From: Acetobacteraceae bacterium | GTDB lineage: Bacteria > Pseudomonadota > Alphaproteobacteria > Acetobacterales > Acetobacteraceae | Direction: 5' to 3' | NCBI GenBank assembly: GCA_947373495.1 | Contig: CANBXZ010000003.1 | Coordinates: 1-63,483 of the forward strand | Length of the DNA stretch: 63,483 bases | Shown: positions 26,014 through 34,039 of the stretch, in pieces | Position numbering within the stretch: position 1 is the stretch's first letter | Layout: each line of letters begins with the position of its first letter | Notes under the pieces: generated by a model | Told to the model about the DNA's origin: nothing | The model's input: only the letters and a program-made list of their open reading frames with translations | Database searches by the model: none | Made by a program: the position numbers and the translations under genes

Positions 26014-27600
26014 ATGAACGTCTCCCTGCGGGTATGCGGCGCGGCGCGCACCGTCACCGGGCTTTCCCTGCTGTTCACCGCGCCGGGCGGCCGCTTCCTG
26101 GTGGATTGCGGCATGTTCCAGGGGCCGAAGACGCTGAAGTCGCTGAACTACGAGCCCTTCCCGTATGAACCGCGCGAGCTGGACGCGGTGCTGCTGACGC
26201 ATGCGCATATCGACCATTCCGGCCTGCTGCCCAAGCTGGCGAAGGACGGCTTCCGCGGCCCCATCCTGGCCACCAGCGCCACCACGGACCTGTGTGGCTG
26301 CATGCTGCCGGACGCTGGGCATATCCAGGAAATGGAGGTCGGCCAGCTCAACCGCCGCAACCACCGGCGCGGCCATGACGAGGTGGCGCCGATCTACACC
26401 GCCGAGGACGCCGAGCGGCTGATGCCGCAGTTCCGCACCGTGCAGATCGGCCACTGGGTCAACCCCATCAAGGGCGTGCGGGCGCGGTTCTGGAATGCCG
26501 GGCACATGCTGGGTTCGGCCTCGATCGAGTTGGAGTTCGCCGGCACGCCGCCGATGCGGGTGCTGGTTTCCGGCGACCTCGGCCCCGACACCACGCTGCT
26601 GGAGCCGCCCGGCGAGGCCCCGAGCGGCCTGGACCACGTGATCTGCGAAAGCACCTATGGCGACCGCGAACGGGACCGCACCACGCCCGCCGCCCGCCGC
26701 CAGCGCCTGGCCGAGGTGGTGCGCGCCGCGGCCAAGGCCGGCGGGCCGCTGCTGGTGCCGGTATTCGCGGTGGAGCGGGCGCAGGAGCTGATGCTGGACC
26801 TGGTGCGGCTGATGCAGGCCGGCACGGTGCCGCAGGCGCCGATCTACCTGGACAGCCCGCTGGCCATCCGCGCCACCAAGGTGTTCGTCCGCCACGCCGC
26901 TGGGCTGGAGGAAGGCGAGGCGCTGCGTCAGGCCCTCGCCTCCCCGTTGCTGCGATTTTCGGAAACGGTGGAACAGAGCCGCGCCATCGGCCGGCAAACC
27001 GGCTTCCATGTGGTGCTGGCCGGCAGCGGCATGTGCGAGGCCGGGCGGATCCGCCACCATCTGAAGGAATGGCTGTGGGCGCCGGCGGCCACCGTGCTGC
27101 TGGTGGGCTTCCAGGCCGAGGGCACGCTGGGCCGCCTGCTGCGCAATGGCGCCAGCCGGGTGCGCATCCAGGGCGAGACGATCGAGGTGAAGGCCAGCAT
27201 CGCCGAACTCAGCGACTATTCCGCCCATGCCGATGGCCCGGAACTGGGCCGCTGGTTGCAGGCGCGGGCACCGCTGAAGGGCGGGCTGTTCCTGGTGCAT
27301 GGCGAACCCACGGCCATTGAAGGGCTGGCGCAGCGGGCGCTGGCGCTTGGGGTGGTGGCGCCGGCCGCGGTGTTCCGCCCGCTGCTGGATGAGAGCTTCA
27401 CCCTGGCCCCGGGCGCCCTGCCCCAGCCCGTGGCCGCCACCCCGGGCCGCCGGGCGGAACCGGAACAGGCGGGGCGGGAGGACTGGCACAACGCCCGCGC
27501 CGCGCTGCAACTGGAACTGGAAGCGGCGCTGGACCAGGCCCCGGACGACGCCGCCCGGCAACGGCTGCTTTCCAGGCTGCGCGGCACGTTGCAGGCTTAG
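26014..27600 (+). CDS. MBL-fold/beta-CASP metallo-hydrolase (RNA-processing type)
   Basis: Encodes 528 residues, 4 nt after the TctC stop. The metallo-beta-lactamase metal site HAHIDH is at residues 63-68, followed by GHMLGSASIELEF and SGDLGPDTTLL. The beta-CASP part has the YLDSPLAIRATKVF, GSGMCEAGRIRHH and SDYSAHADGPEL motifs of the CPSF/Ysh1-like prokaryotic group, which cleave RNA. The last 80 residues form an Arg/Glu/Ala-rich extension without a recognised fold. It acts in the cytoplasm and is likely an endo- or exoribonuclease. Confidence 0.9.
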   Translation: MNVSLRVCGAARTVTGLSLLFTAPGGRFLVDCGMFQGPKTLKSLNYEPFPYEPRELDAVLLTHAHIDHSGLLPKLAKDGFRGPILATSATTDLCGCMLPDAGHIQEMEVGQLNRRNHRRGHDEVAPIYTAEDAERLMPQFRTVQIGHWVNPIKGVRARFWNAGHMLGSASIELEFAGTPPMRVLVSGDLGPDTTLLEPPGEAPSGLDHVICESTYGDRERDRTTPAARRQRLAEVVRAAAKAGGPLLVPVFAVERAQELMLDLVRLMQAGTVPQAPIYLDSPLAIRATKVFVRHAAGLEEGEALRQALASPLLRFSETVEQSRAIGRQTGFHVVLAGSGMCEAGRIRHHLKEWLWAPAATVLLVGFQAEGTLGRLLRNGASRVRIQGETIEVKASIAELSDYSAHADGPELGRWLQARAPLKGGLFLVHGEPTAIEGLAQRALALGVVAPAAVFRPLLDESFTLAPGALPQPVAATPGRRAEPEQAGREDWHNARAALQLELEAALDQAPDDAARQRLLSRLRGTLQA

Positions 27601-27658
27601 GACCAACGCCGCAGGGCCGCGGCACCGACACGCCCCAGGCCACCGAGGGAGAACCACC

Positions 27659-28609
27659 ATGCCGACCATCCTGCTCTGGCTGGACGAGGCCGAGACCTAT
27701 CGCCGCGCCGCGGAAGCCGCCGGGCTGGCCAGCCGTTGCACCCTGGTGGCGGTGCCGCGCGCCGGCACGCCCGACGCCGCCCTGCTGGAACAGGCCGATG
27801 CCGTGCTGGCCTGGGGAGCCCCGGCCGGGCTGCTGGACCGCATGCCGAAGCTGCGCTGGGTGCAGGCGCTGACCGCCGGGGTGGAGATGTGGCTCGGCCG
27901 GCCGGACGTGACCGACCGCTTCGCGCTGTGCTGCGCCCGTGGCACCCACCGGGTGGCGATGCCGGAAAACATCCTCGGCGCGCTGTTCCACATCACCAAG
28001 CCCTACACCCACGCCGCCCTGGCGCAGCGGGAGCATAAATGGGTCCGCAAGGTGGGCCAGCCGCTGGCCGGCAAGACGCTCGGCATCATCGGCCTCGGCG
28101 CCATCGGGGCCGAGGTGGCGAAGAAGGCCGCGGCGCTGGAGTTACGCGTCATCGGCACCAAGCGCCGGGCCGAGCCGGTGGCGCATGTGGACAAAGTGGT
28201 GCCGCCGGAACGCACCGCCGAGATCCTGGCCGAGAGCGACTTCGTGCTGCTGCTGCTGCCGGCCACGCCCAGCACGGAAAACAGCGCGGACGCCGCCTTC
28301 CTGGCGCAGATGAAGCCGGGCGCCTGGCTGCTGAACTTCGGCCGTGGCGCCCTGGTGGTGGATGCCGACCTGATCGCGGCGGTGAACCGCAAGCAGATCG
28401 CCGGCGCGGTGCTGGACGTGTTCCGCCAGGAACCGCTGCCGCCGGAACATCCCTTCTGGGCCACCGAGAACATCCAGGTGCTGCCGCATATCGGCGGCAT
28501 GCACCCGACACGGGATGCGATCGTGGCCGAATTGTTCGTGGAAAACCTCGGCCGCTTCCTGGATGGGCGGCCGCTGGCGGCCAAGGTGGACCTGGCCGCC
28601 GGCTACTGA
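27659..28609 (+). CDS. D-2-hydroxyacid dehydrogenase (NAD-dependent)
   Basis: Encodes 316 residues; the ATG at 27659 follows agggagaacc. The Rossmann NAD site GIIGLGAIGAEVAKKA lies near residue 145. Catalytic-region motifs follow: LLPATPSTENSADA, NFGRGALVVDADLI (the family Arg), DVFRQEPLPPEHPFW (the family Glu) and LPHIGG (the catalytic His). It reduces 2-oxo acids or oxidises D-2-hydroxy acids in the cytoplasm; glyoxylate/hydroxypyruvate reductase is one possibility. It is separated from the MBL gene by 58 nt and followed by osmC-like after 58 nt. Confidence 0.9.
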   Translation: MPTILLWLDEAETYRRAAEAAGLASRCTLVAVPRAGTPDAALLEQADAVLAWGAPAGLLDRMPKLRWVQALTAGVEMWLGRPDVTDRFALCCARGTHRVAMPENILGALFHITKPYTHAALAQREHKWVRKVGQPLAGKTLGIIGLGAIGAEVAKKAAALELRVIGTKRRAEPVAHVDKVVPPERTAEILAESDFVLLLLPATPSTENSADAAFLAQMKPGAWLLNFGRGALVVDADLIAAVNRKQIAGAVLDVFRQEPLPPEHPFWATENIQVLPHIGGMHPTRDAIVAELFVENLGRFLDGRPLAAKVDLAAGY

Positions 28610-28667
28610 GGGAACCCATGCCGGCCCTGGTGGCTTCCTGCGGGGCAACCCGCGCAAAGGAAACACC

Positions 28668-29102
28668 ATGGCCAGCATTCATCGCAGCGCCAGCGCCCAA
28701 TGGCAGGGCGGCGGCAAGGACGGCACCGGCAGCCTGAGCAGCCAAAGCGGCGCGCTGCGGCAAACGCCCTACGGTTTCAACACCCGCTTCGGCGACACCC
28801 CGGGCACCAACCCGGAGGAACTCATCGCCGCCGCGCATGCCGGCTGCTTCACCATGGCGCTGGCCTTCAAGCTGCAGGCCGCCGGCCATGTGGCCGAGCA
28901 GTTGCACACCGAAGCCCGGCTGGCGATGGAACAGGAAGCCGGTGGCTGGAAGATCGCCAGCGTGGCCCTGACCCTGAAGGCCAGGGTGCCAGGGCTGGAT
29001 GTGGCCGAATTCCAGCGCCTGGCGGCCGACGCCAAGGCCACCTGCCCGGTTTCCCGGGTGCTGAACGCCAGCATTACCCTGGACGCGACGCTGGAGGGCT
29101 GA
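28668..29102 (+). CDS. OsmC-family peroxiredoxin-like protein
   Basis: Encodes 144 residues from the ATG at 28668. The two redox Cys of OsmC are present: C60 in AHAGCFTMAL and C126 in DAKATCPVSRVL. The N-terminal strand pattern ASAQWQGGGKDGTGSLSSQSG is also typical. OsmC removes organic hydroperoxides. A strong hairpin terminator follows at 29112. Confidence 0.95.
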   Translation: MASIHRSASAQWQGGGKDGTGSLSSQSGALRQTPYGFNTRFGDTPGTNPEELIAAAHAGCFTMALAFKLQAAGHVAEQLHTEARLAMEQEAGGWKIASVALTLKARVPGLDVAEFQRLAADAKATCPVSRVLNASITLDATLEG

Positions 29103-29111
29103 AACGCCCAA

Positions 29112-29142
29112 CGGCCCGGTACGGCGCAAGCCGTCCGGGCCG
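29112..29142 (+). terminator. hairpin terminator after osmC-like gene
   Basis: CGGCCCGG-T-ACGGC, loop GCAA, GCCGT-CCGGGCCG gives a 13-bp stem with one bulged T and a GCAA tetraloop, 9 nt past the stop. From here to 29362 no gene is seen on either strand. Confidence 0.8.
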
Positions 29143-29362
29143 GGGAACCGGGGCTGGCCTTGCTGGGGGCAGCGAAGGCCGGCCTGCGGTTCGGCGCCAG
29201 TCGGTGGGGGAACCAACCGGCGCTGAAATCTGTCCCCCCGCGGTGCGTCCACCTGGGGCTGTTGGCGCAGGCGCCAGAACAAGTTGGCCTTGGGCTGCGT
29301 CGCCTGGGTCGCGCCGGTTGCCGGCATGACGCAGGCCCTGACCCATGGGCCGTGGCAAGGCT

Positions 29363-29379
29363 GCCTCCCGGAAGGAGGC
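29363..29379 (-). terminator. short hairpin after the small membrane protein gene
   Basis: GCCTCC and GGAGGC arms around a 5-nt loop lie 6 bp past the TAA of the 53-residue gene on the minus strand. It is a modest 6-bp stem, but the placement suits termination. Confidence 0.5.
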
Positions 29380-29385
29380 GCCGGC

Positions 29386-29547
29386 TTAGCTGCCGATGAC
29401 CTTCAGCGCGACATTGCCGAGGGTACCGACCAGGGCCAAGGCAACCCCGATCAGGGTAAAGCGCAACAGGAACAGGGCGACCGCGCCAGCGCGCGCATCA
29501 GGAATCTCATGTACGCCGGTACGACCGGAGATGGGGGTAGCGCTCAT
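29386..29547 (-). CDS. small single-span membrane protein (53 aa), unknown function
   Basis: ATG at 29547 to TAA at 29386. A textbook Shine-Dalgarno AGGAGG (29554-29559) sits 6 nt before the ATG, the strongest in the neighbourhood. The protein has a short polar N-terminus (about 19 residues with GRTGVHEIPDARAG) and then one long hydrophobic span (AVALFLLRFTLIGVALALVG), with a short basic C-terminus ending VIGS. It is too short for usual gene calling. An AT-rich leader and a hairpin precede it, and a hairpin follows. I do not recognise the family. Codon use fits a translated gene. Confidence 0.75.
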   Translation of the reverse strand: MSATPISGRTGVHEIPDARAGAVALFLLRFTLIGVALALVGTLGNVALKVIGS

Positions 29548-29559
29548 TGAATGCCTCCT

Positions 29560-29592
29560 AAGGTTGTGTTTTCCCGAACACTCAGCAACCTT
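29560..29592 (-). promoter_or_regulatory. 5'-leader hairpin abutting the ribosome-binding site of the small membrane protein gene
   Basis: On the minus strand AAGGTTG pairs with CAACCTT, then after a 5-nt bulge TGTT pairs with AACA around a 6-nt loop. The last paired base is immediately followed by the AGGAGG ribosome-binding site. The structure could hold the site open or respond to temperature or a ligand. Confidence 0.5.
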
Positions 29593-30100
29593 ACGTTATC
29601 AATTGTCTCGCGCCAACCCGAATTTGCGTGATTTGACGAGAAATGTCTCTTTTTCGGTACAACCTGGGGTTGTTCTCAGCGCCGCGACAGTCAGCCCGAA
29701 CAAGCAACTGATTTCATTGAATTTTTAGGTCGCACCGGCGCCCGCCAGGCGGCCCGATCAGGCAATGGCGACGACACTCGGCGACAAATCAGCCAAACAC
29801 GACCGCGCGAGGCCGCCCTGCCCCTGCCACACGCCTTGGTTGCAGCCAGGGAGCCCGTCCCGATCTCGGCAAGAGGACCGCGCCAACCTCACCCGCGCGT
29901 CGCACGAACGGGCGCCCTTGGCGCCAGGGCCGTGCCACCAGAAGGCCTGGCAGCCAAGCATGATGAGTGGCGATAACCGTGGACCGCTTCGGCCCGGGGG
30001 CCGGAGGAGGCGCCGGCCTGCCTCAAGCCTGCGGGCGATGCAGCCCTGCCGGCCTTTGCCCTGAAATCCGATCGGCGCTTCAGCCAGGACCGATCGCGAT
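29593..30100. other. intergenic region with markedly AT-rich part
   Basis: About 500 bp without a convincing gene. From 29593 to about 29730 the sequence is far more AT-rich than anything else in the window (runs such as CTCTTTTTC and ATTGAATTTTTAG), and includes a small palindrome ACAACC-TGG-GGTTGT. It probably holds the promoter and leader of the 53-residue gene. From about 29740 to 30100 it is GC-rich again; I see no gene, repeat or clear signal there. Confidence 0.5.
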
Positions 30101-31336
30101 CTAGCCGCGCTGGCGCAGCCGGAACAGCCAGGCGCGCAATGCCACCGGCGTGGTGGCCCGCCACAGGCGCCGCAGGGTGGCCGCCAGCCCGGCCTGGCGT
30201 TGCAAGCCTTCCAAGGCGTCGATCTTCTCGCCCAACGCCGCCACATCGGCCCGCACCGCCATCGCCCAGGGCTCCAACGGCGCCTGCAGGGGCGGCAAGG
30301 CCGGCGCCACCTGCTCGGCCAGGCGGCGCCACGGAGCGGTCAGGTCGAAATGCGGGGTCCAGGCGGAGATGAAGGCCCCCACCGCCGCCGCTTCGGCGAG
30401 GGGGTCGGCCGGCAGCGGTTCGGCCAGCAACTCCCGGTAGGTCGTTTCCAACTGGTCCAGCATCGCTTCCAGGTCGCAATGGGTCCGGACCAGGGCGCTT
30501 GCTGCCGTCGCTTCCGGGGCCGACCATTCGGCAATGGCCGCGGCCACCTGTGCCGCATCGGTCGGCTGGGCCAGGATGCCGGCGCCCAGGTTCCAGGGCA
30601 GCCAGGCCGCGGCCCGCGCCTGGGTGAGGAAGCCGGCGCAACCACGGGCATCGCAGACCACCACGCCGGCACCCGCCGCGGCGGCTTCCAGCGCGGTGCG
30701 GGCCGTGGCGAAAACCAGGTCCACCTCGGCGAACAAGGCTTCGGGCTGGTCGGTCATCCGCCCCGGGCCAGCGCCATATTCGGTCAGTTCCAACCCCGCC
30801 GCCGCGCAGGCCTGCCGCAGCGCCGGCAGGTGCGCGGCATGCTTGCTCAGCACCAGGGCACGGGCCGGCTGCGCCGGCAGCGGCGGGCGCGGCGGGATGC
30901 GCCCCAGTTCCACCGCATTGCGCAGCAGCGCCACCTGCCCGGCCGGCACGCCTTCCGCCACCAGGCGGGCGCGGCAGCGTTCATCCACGGCGAAGATCCG
31001 GCGCAGCCGAGGATGCGGCGGTGCCGCATCGAAGGCCGAACTGGCATCGTGGCAGAGGAACAGCGCCGGCACGCCCGGGTGGGCCGCCAGCGCCGCCATG
31101 GTGGGGGCGGTGTGGTGGCCATGGATGACGTCCGGCCGCCAGGGCAGGCCCTGCGGCGTGGCAATGACCAAATGGCCGCGCCGGCGCATTTCCTCCGCCA
31201 GCGGCCCCAGTTGCTGCGCGTAGACCACCGGCCGGTGGCCGCGGCGGCGCAGGCCATCGGCCAATTGCTCCACCACCACTTCGGTACCGGATCGCGCCAC
31301 CAGGGCGATGTTGGTCAGCAGAATGGTCAGGGACAC
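30101..31336 (-). CDS. glycosyltransferase-like protein (GT-B, family 4 type)
   Basis: Encodes 411 residues from a GTG at 31336 with GGAG 7 nt upstream. A longer frame to 31438 would overlap the divergent gene. The N-terminal half has GT-4-like features: the strand TILLTNIALVARSGTEVVVEQLA, then ADGLRRRGH, and DVIHGHHTAPTMAALA near residue 75. A FARTALEAAAAGAGVVVCDARG segment resembles the donor-binding Glu-rich helix. The C-terminal 90 residues form an extension with heptad-like VAALGEKIDALEGLQ, possibly coiled coil. Likely cytoplasmic or peripheral at the membrane; sugar unknown. Confidence 0.7.
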   Translation of the reverse strand: MSLTILLTNIALVARSGTEVVVEQLADGLRRRGHRPVVYAQQLGPLAEEMRRRGHLVIATPQGLPWRPDVIHGHHTAPTMAALAAHPGVPALFLCHDASSAFDAAPPHPRLRRIFAVDERCRARLVAEGVPAGQVALLRNAVELGRIPPRPPLPAQPARALVLSKHAAHLPALRQACAAAGLELTEYGAGPGRMTDQPEALFAEVDLVFATARTALEAAAAGAGVVVCDARGCAGFLTQARAAAWLPWNLGAGILAQPTDAAQVAAAIAEWSAPEATAASALVRTHCDLEAMLDQLETTYRELLAEPLPADPLAEAAAVGAFISAWTPHFDLTAPWRRLAEQVAPALPPLQAPLEPWAMAVRADVAALGEKIDALEGLQRQAGLAATLRRLWRATTPVALRAWLFRLRQRG

Positions 31337-31399
31337 GATTGGCTCCGAGGGTAGCGGGCGGCTTTGACCCCTTTTCGAGTCGGGGGGTAAGATGAAGGA

Positions 31400-32104
31400 A
31401 TGTCCACTCCAGTACTCATCCTGGCTCATCCTGGCCATGAACTGCGTCTATTCGGCTGGATGGAATGCCACCATCCCCTGGTCTGCATCCTGACCGATGG
31501 CTCCGGCAGTGCCGCCCCGCCGCGCACCGCCCTGTCGCAGGCCCTGATCCGGCGCTGTGGTGCATCCGCCGGCCCGGTGCTGGGCAGCATGCCGGACCGG
31601 GCCTGGTATGCGGCACTGTTGCAGGGGGATGCCGCGCCCTTCCTGGCGGCGGCAACGACCATTGCCGGCCGCGTGGCGCCGGGCAGCCTGGTCGTCTCCG
31701 ACCCGGTCGAGGGCTACAACCCGATGCACGACCTGGCCGCCGCGGTGGCGGACCGGGTGGCCGCCCTGGTTGGCGGCCGGCGCGCCAGCTACCCGCTGAT
31801 GCAACCGGCGCCCGCAGGCGATGACACCCTGCGGCTGGACCCGGCAGCCCAACGGCGCAAGCAGGAAGCCATCGCCGCCTACGCCCCGCTGGCCCAGGAA
31901 GCCGCCACCCTGTTGCAGGCCATGCCGGAGGCGCTGGCATCGGAATACCTGGTCGCGGCCACCTATGACTGGCCCGCCACCCCGGCCATCCCGCCGGGCT
32001 ATGAGGCCATTGGCGCCGGCCGTTCGGCGGCGGGCATCTATGCACAGACCATCACCTACGCCGCGCATGTGCGGCCCATGGCCAAGCTGCTGCGGGCGGC
32101 TTGA
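31400..32104 (+). CDS. LmbE/PIG-L-like protein with altered metal motif
   Basis: Encodes 234 residues from the ATG at 31400 (GAAGGA just upstream). The opening strand and motif VLILAHPGHELRLFGWM (A9-H-P-G-H-E14) sit exactly where PIG-L/LmbE N-acetylglucosamine deacetylases carry AHPDDE. His10 and Glu14 are kept, but the two Asp are Gly and His. LTDGSGS and a late AATYDWPATPAIP segment also recall the family. It may be a hydrolase with a changed site, or a non-catalytic relative. A weak promoter-like pair (TTGACC at 31364, TAAGAT at 31388) lies upstream. It diverges from the glycosyltransferase-like gene, hinting at a shared sugar pathway. Confidence 0.6.
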   Translation: MSTPVLILAHPGHELRLFGWMECHHPLVCILTDGSGSAAPPRTALSQALIRRCGASAGPVLGSMPDRAWYAALLQGDAAPFLAAATTIAGRVAPGSLVVSDPVEGYNPMHDLAAAVADRVAALVGGRRASYPLMQPAPAGDDTLRLDPAAQRRKQEAIAAYAPLAQEAATLLQAMPEALASEYLVAATYDWPATPAIPPGYEAIGAGRSAAGIYAQTITYAAHVRPMAKLLRAA

Positions 32105-32119
32105 ACAGCGCGCCGCCGG

Positions 32120-33010
32120 CTATCGCTTGCGGGCGGTGACGATGTGCGTGAGGCCGAACAGGTCCAGGGCGGAATAGCCCTGGTCGATCAAGGCCCGGAC
32201 CATGCCGGGGTCGAAGCCATCCTGCTTTTCCACCTCGATGCGGTTCACCAGGATGTCGATGCGGTCGAGAATGGCGATGGCGTCCAGGTATTCATCGGCC
32301 CGCCGCCGGTTGAACAGCATCGGGTCTGTCATGAACTCCCGCAGCCGCACCGGCTCATGATAGGGGTGCTCCCGCCCCTCAGCGCGCGCCTGCTCGGCCA
32401 GGGCCAGCACGCCCTCGGCGTCGAGCCGCAGATGCGGCCAGGGGTCATGGTCGAAGGCGTCGCCCCAATGCGGGCCCGAGCGGGAACACCATAGCGGTGC
32501 CGCCGCGCTGTAGATGACGCCGCCCGGTGCCGCAACGCGGGCCATTTCCTGGAAGGCGGCGCGAATGTCGGGCACATGCTCCAGCGTGGCATAGGCGAAG
32601 ACCAGGTCGAAGCTGTCGCTCGGCAGCGGCATGCTTTCGGCCGATGCCAGCGTGTAGGAGACGGCGGGGTGGGTATAGTCCCACCCGATCTCGCTGATGA
32701 CATCCAGCCCAACCACGCTGGCGGCACCCAGGTTGATGAAATGGGCGCAGTCATCGCCGCGGTTGCAGCCCACCACCAGCACGCGCTTGCCGGTGATATC
32801 CACCCACCGCATCGCCGAGGACTGGTGGTAGCGCTTGTAGTCGGCGGGCATGCCGGCAACGGCGGCCGCGGCATCCTGGTCTCGCAGGGCTTCCCAGGTC
32901 GGGGGGGCCACCGGTTCGGGTGGGGCGGGTTCGGGTTGGGGCGGCGGTGGCGGCGCCAGACTGCGCCGAATGCGGCGCGCCACACGTGCGGCCAATGAGA
33001 GCAGCGCCAT
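32120..33010 (-). CDS. class I SAM-dependent methyltransferase
   Basis: Encodes 296 residues; the ATG at 33010 follows AAAGGAA. After a Pro-rich linker (about residues 18-40) comes the methyltransferase core: motif I VLVVGCNRGDD, acidic LDVISE after strand 2, then SMPLPSDSFDLVFAYATLEHVPD (motifs II/III of the UbiE/type-11 group) and a RVAAPGGVIYSAAAP strand. It ends convergent with the LmbE-like gene (15 bp apart). With the neighbouring glycosyltransferase-like gene it could modify a surface glycan, but this is inference. Confidence 0.85.
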   Translation of the reverse strand: MALLSLAARVARRIRRSLAPPPPPQPEPAPPEPVAPPTWEALRDQDAAAAVAGMPADYKRYHQSSAMRWVDITGKRVLVVGCNRGDDCAHFINLGAASVVGLDVISEIGWDYTHPAVSYTLASAESMPLPSDSFDLVFAYATLEHVPDIRAAFQEMARVAAPGGVIYSAAAPLWCSRSGPHWGDAFDHDPWPHLRLDAEGVLALAEQARAEGREHPYHEPVRLREFMTDPMLFNRRRADEYLDAIAILDRIDILVNRIEVEKQDGFDPGMVRALIDQGYSALDLFGLTHIVTARKR

Positions 33011-33164
33011 TCGGCTTCCTTTCGCCCGCCAGGTCACCTGGCTGATGCGGGGCTTGGCCTGCGCGCGCCACACCGGGGCGGCAAGGCGTTGCGACGGGAT
33101 GGCATCGCAGGGTAACGCCGCAACCTGCGGGTAGCGGTATCGCACCCCATGAGGCATGGGGGTT

Positions 33165-33239
33165 TGGTGTGCCCGGTGGGATTCGAACCCACGGCCATTC
33201 GATTAAAAGTCGAATGCTCTACCACTGAGCTACGGGCAC
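33165..33239 (-). tRNA. tRNA-Lys (anticodon TTT)
   Basis: A complete cloverleaf is readable on the minus strand. The acceptor stem GTGCCCG pairs with CGGGCAC, followed by discriminator A and an encoded CCA. The D-arm is TAGCTCAGTGGTAGAGCA. The anticodon stem TTCGA/TCGAA holds loop CTTTTAA, giving TTT (Lys). The T-arm GTGGGTTCGAATCCCAC is perfect. It lies 154 bp upstream of the methyltransferase gene. Confidence 0.97.
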
Positions 33240-33321
33240 AACGCGAACCAGCGGCGCCGGAGAGGCTGCCTCATGCCGTGCGACGATTCCGTCACCGGCG
33301 ATCAGGCTTCAGTCTCACCAA

Positions 33322-33349
33322 CGGCCGGGGCGGTGAAAAGCCCCGGCCG
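33322..33349. terminator. strong hairpin between tRNA-Lys and peptidyl-prolyl isomerase gene
   Basis: A 10-bp perfect stem CGGCCGGGGC / GCCCCGGCCG with an 8-nt loop. It is the distal of two hairpins downstream of the minus-strand isomerase gene. Confidence 0.7.
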
Positions 33350-33375
33350 CCGATATTGTCAAGCTTGAGCTGGCA

Positions 33376-33402
33376 ACGGGCCGGGCTTGGTACCCGGCCC
33401 GT
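33376..33402 (-). terminator. hairpin terminator after peptidyl-prolyl isomerase gene
   Basis: A 10-bp perfect stem ACGGGCCGGG / CCCGGCCCGT with a 7-nt loop lies 7 bp past the isomerase stop (33410). It and the hairpin at 33322 form a double terminator for the coaD-ppi run. Confidence 0.8.
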
Positions 33403-33409
33403 GGCTCAC

Positions 33410-34018
33410 TCAGGCCTCGTCGGCCGGGATATCGGCCAGGATGCGGGCGCGGGCAATGCGGTCCGGACCCTGCACCATGCCGGAGCCACCGCTGCCGCGC
33501 TTGATCTTGTCCACGTTCTCCATGCCCTGCGTCACCTTGCCCCAGATGGTGTACTGGCCATCCAGGTGGCTGCTGGGCGCGAACATGATGAAGAACTGGC
33601 TGTTCGCGCTGTCCGGGTTGTTGGTGCGCGCCGCGCCCAGCGTGCCGCGCTGGAAGCGGGCCTTCTGCGGCGAGGAGAACTCGGCGGGCAGGTCCGGCAG
33701 GTCGGAACCGCCGGTGCCGGTGCCGGTGGGGTCGCCACCCTGGGCCATGAAGCCTTCGATCACGCGGTGGAACGGCGTGCCATCGTAGAAGCCGCGGCGT
33801 ACCAGGGTCTTGATGCGTTCCACGTGCAGCGGCGCCAGGTCGGGGCGCAGCTCGATCACCACCTTGCCGTGCGGCGTTTCCAGCACCAGCGTATCTTCGG
33901 CCTTGGGGTCCACCACCGCAGGGGCGGCGGCAGGCGCGGCCGGGGCCACGGCGCCGGTTTCGTCGGCGGTCTCGGCCGGGATCTCGGCGGGGGTCTCAGC
34001 CGGGGTTTCGTCGCTCAT
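33410..34018 (-). CDS. cyclophilin-type peptidyl-prolyl isomerase, cytoplasmic
   Basis: Encodes 202 residues. The first 45 residues are low complexity with repeated P-A-E-T/P-A-E-I units, then Ala-rich. They contain no signal peptide, so the protein should stay in the cytoplasm. The cyclophilin core follows: GTPFHRVIEGFMAQGGDPTGTG (catalytic Arg in FHRV) and NSQFFIMFAPSSHLDGQYTIWGKV. It catalyses cis-trans proline isomerisation. It is a paralogue of the next gene, 21 bp upstream on the same strand. Confidence 0.95.
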   Translation of the reverse strand: MSDETPAETPAEIPAETADETGAVAPAAPAAAPAVVDPKAEDTLVLETPHGKVVIELRPDLAPLHVERIKTLVRRGFYDGTPFHRVIEGFMAQGGDPTGTGTGGSDLPDLPAEFSSPQKARFQRGTLGAARTNNPDSANSQFFIMFAPSSHLDGQYTIWGKVTQGMENVDKIKRGSGGSGMVQGPDRIARARILADIPADEA

Positions 34019-34039
34019 TGTTTCATGTCCTTGCGAAAT

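Noticed and set aside
29160-29327. Short frames between the osmC-like gene and the 53-residue gene
   Set aside because: No conserved-looking segment, no Shine-Dalgarno, and amino acid make-up typical of translated non-coding GC-rich DNA.
29758-30246. Possible minus-strand gene downstream of the glycosyltransferase-like gene
   Set aside because: It overlaps the end of the better-supported gene, has Arg/Pro/Cys-rich shadow composition and no ribosome-binding site.
33165-33239. tRNA-Lys as the attachment site of an integrated element
   Set aside because: I found no integrase, no duplicated 3' tRNA fragment and no phage or plasmid genes nearby.
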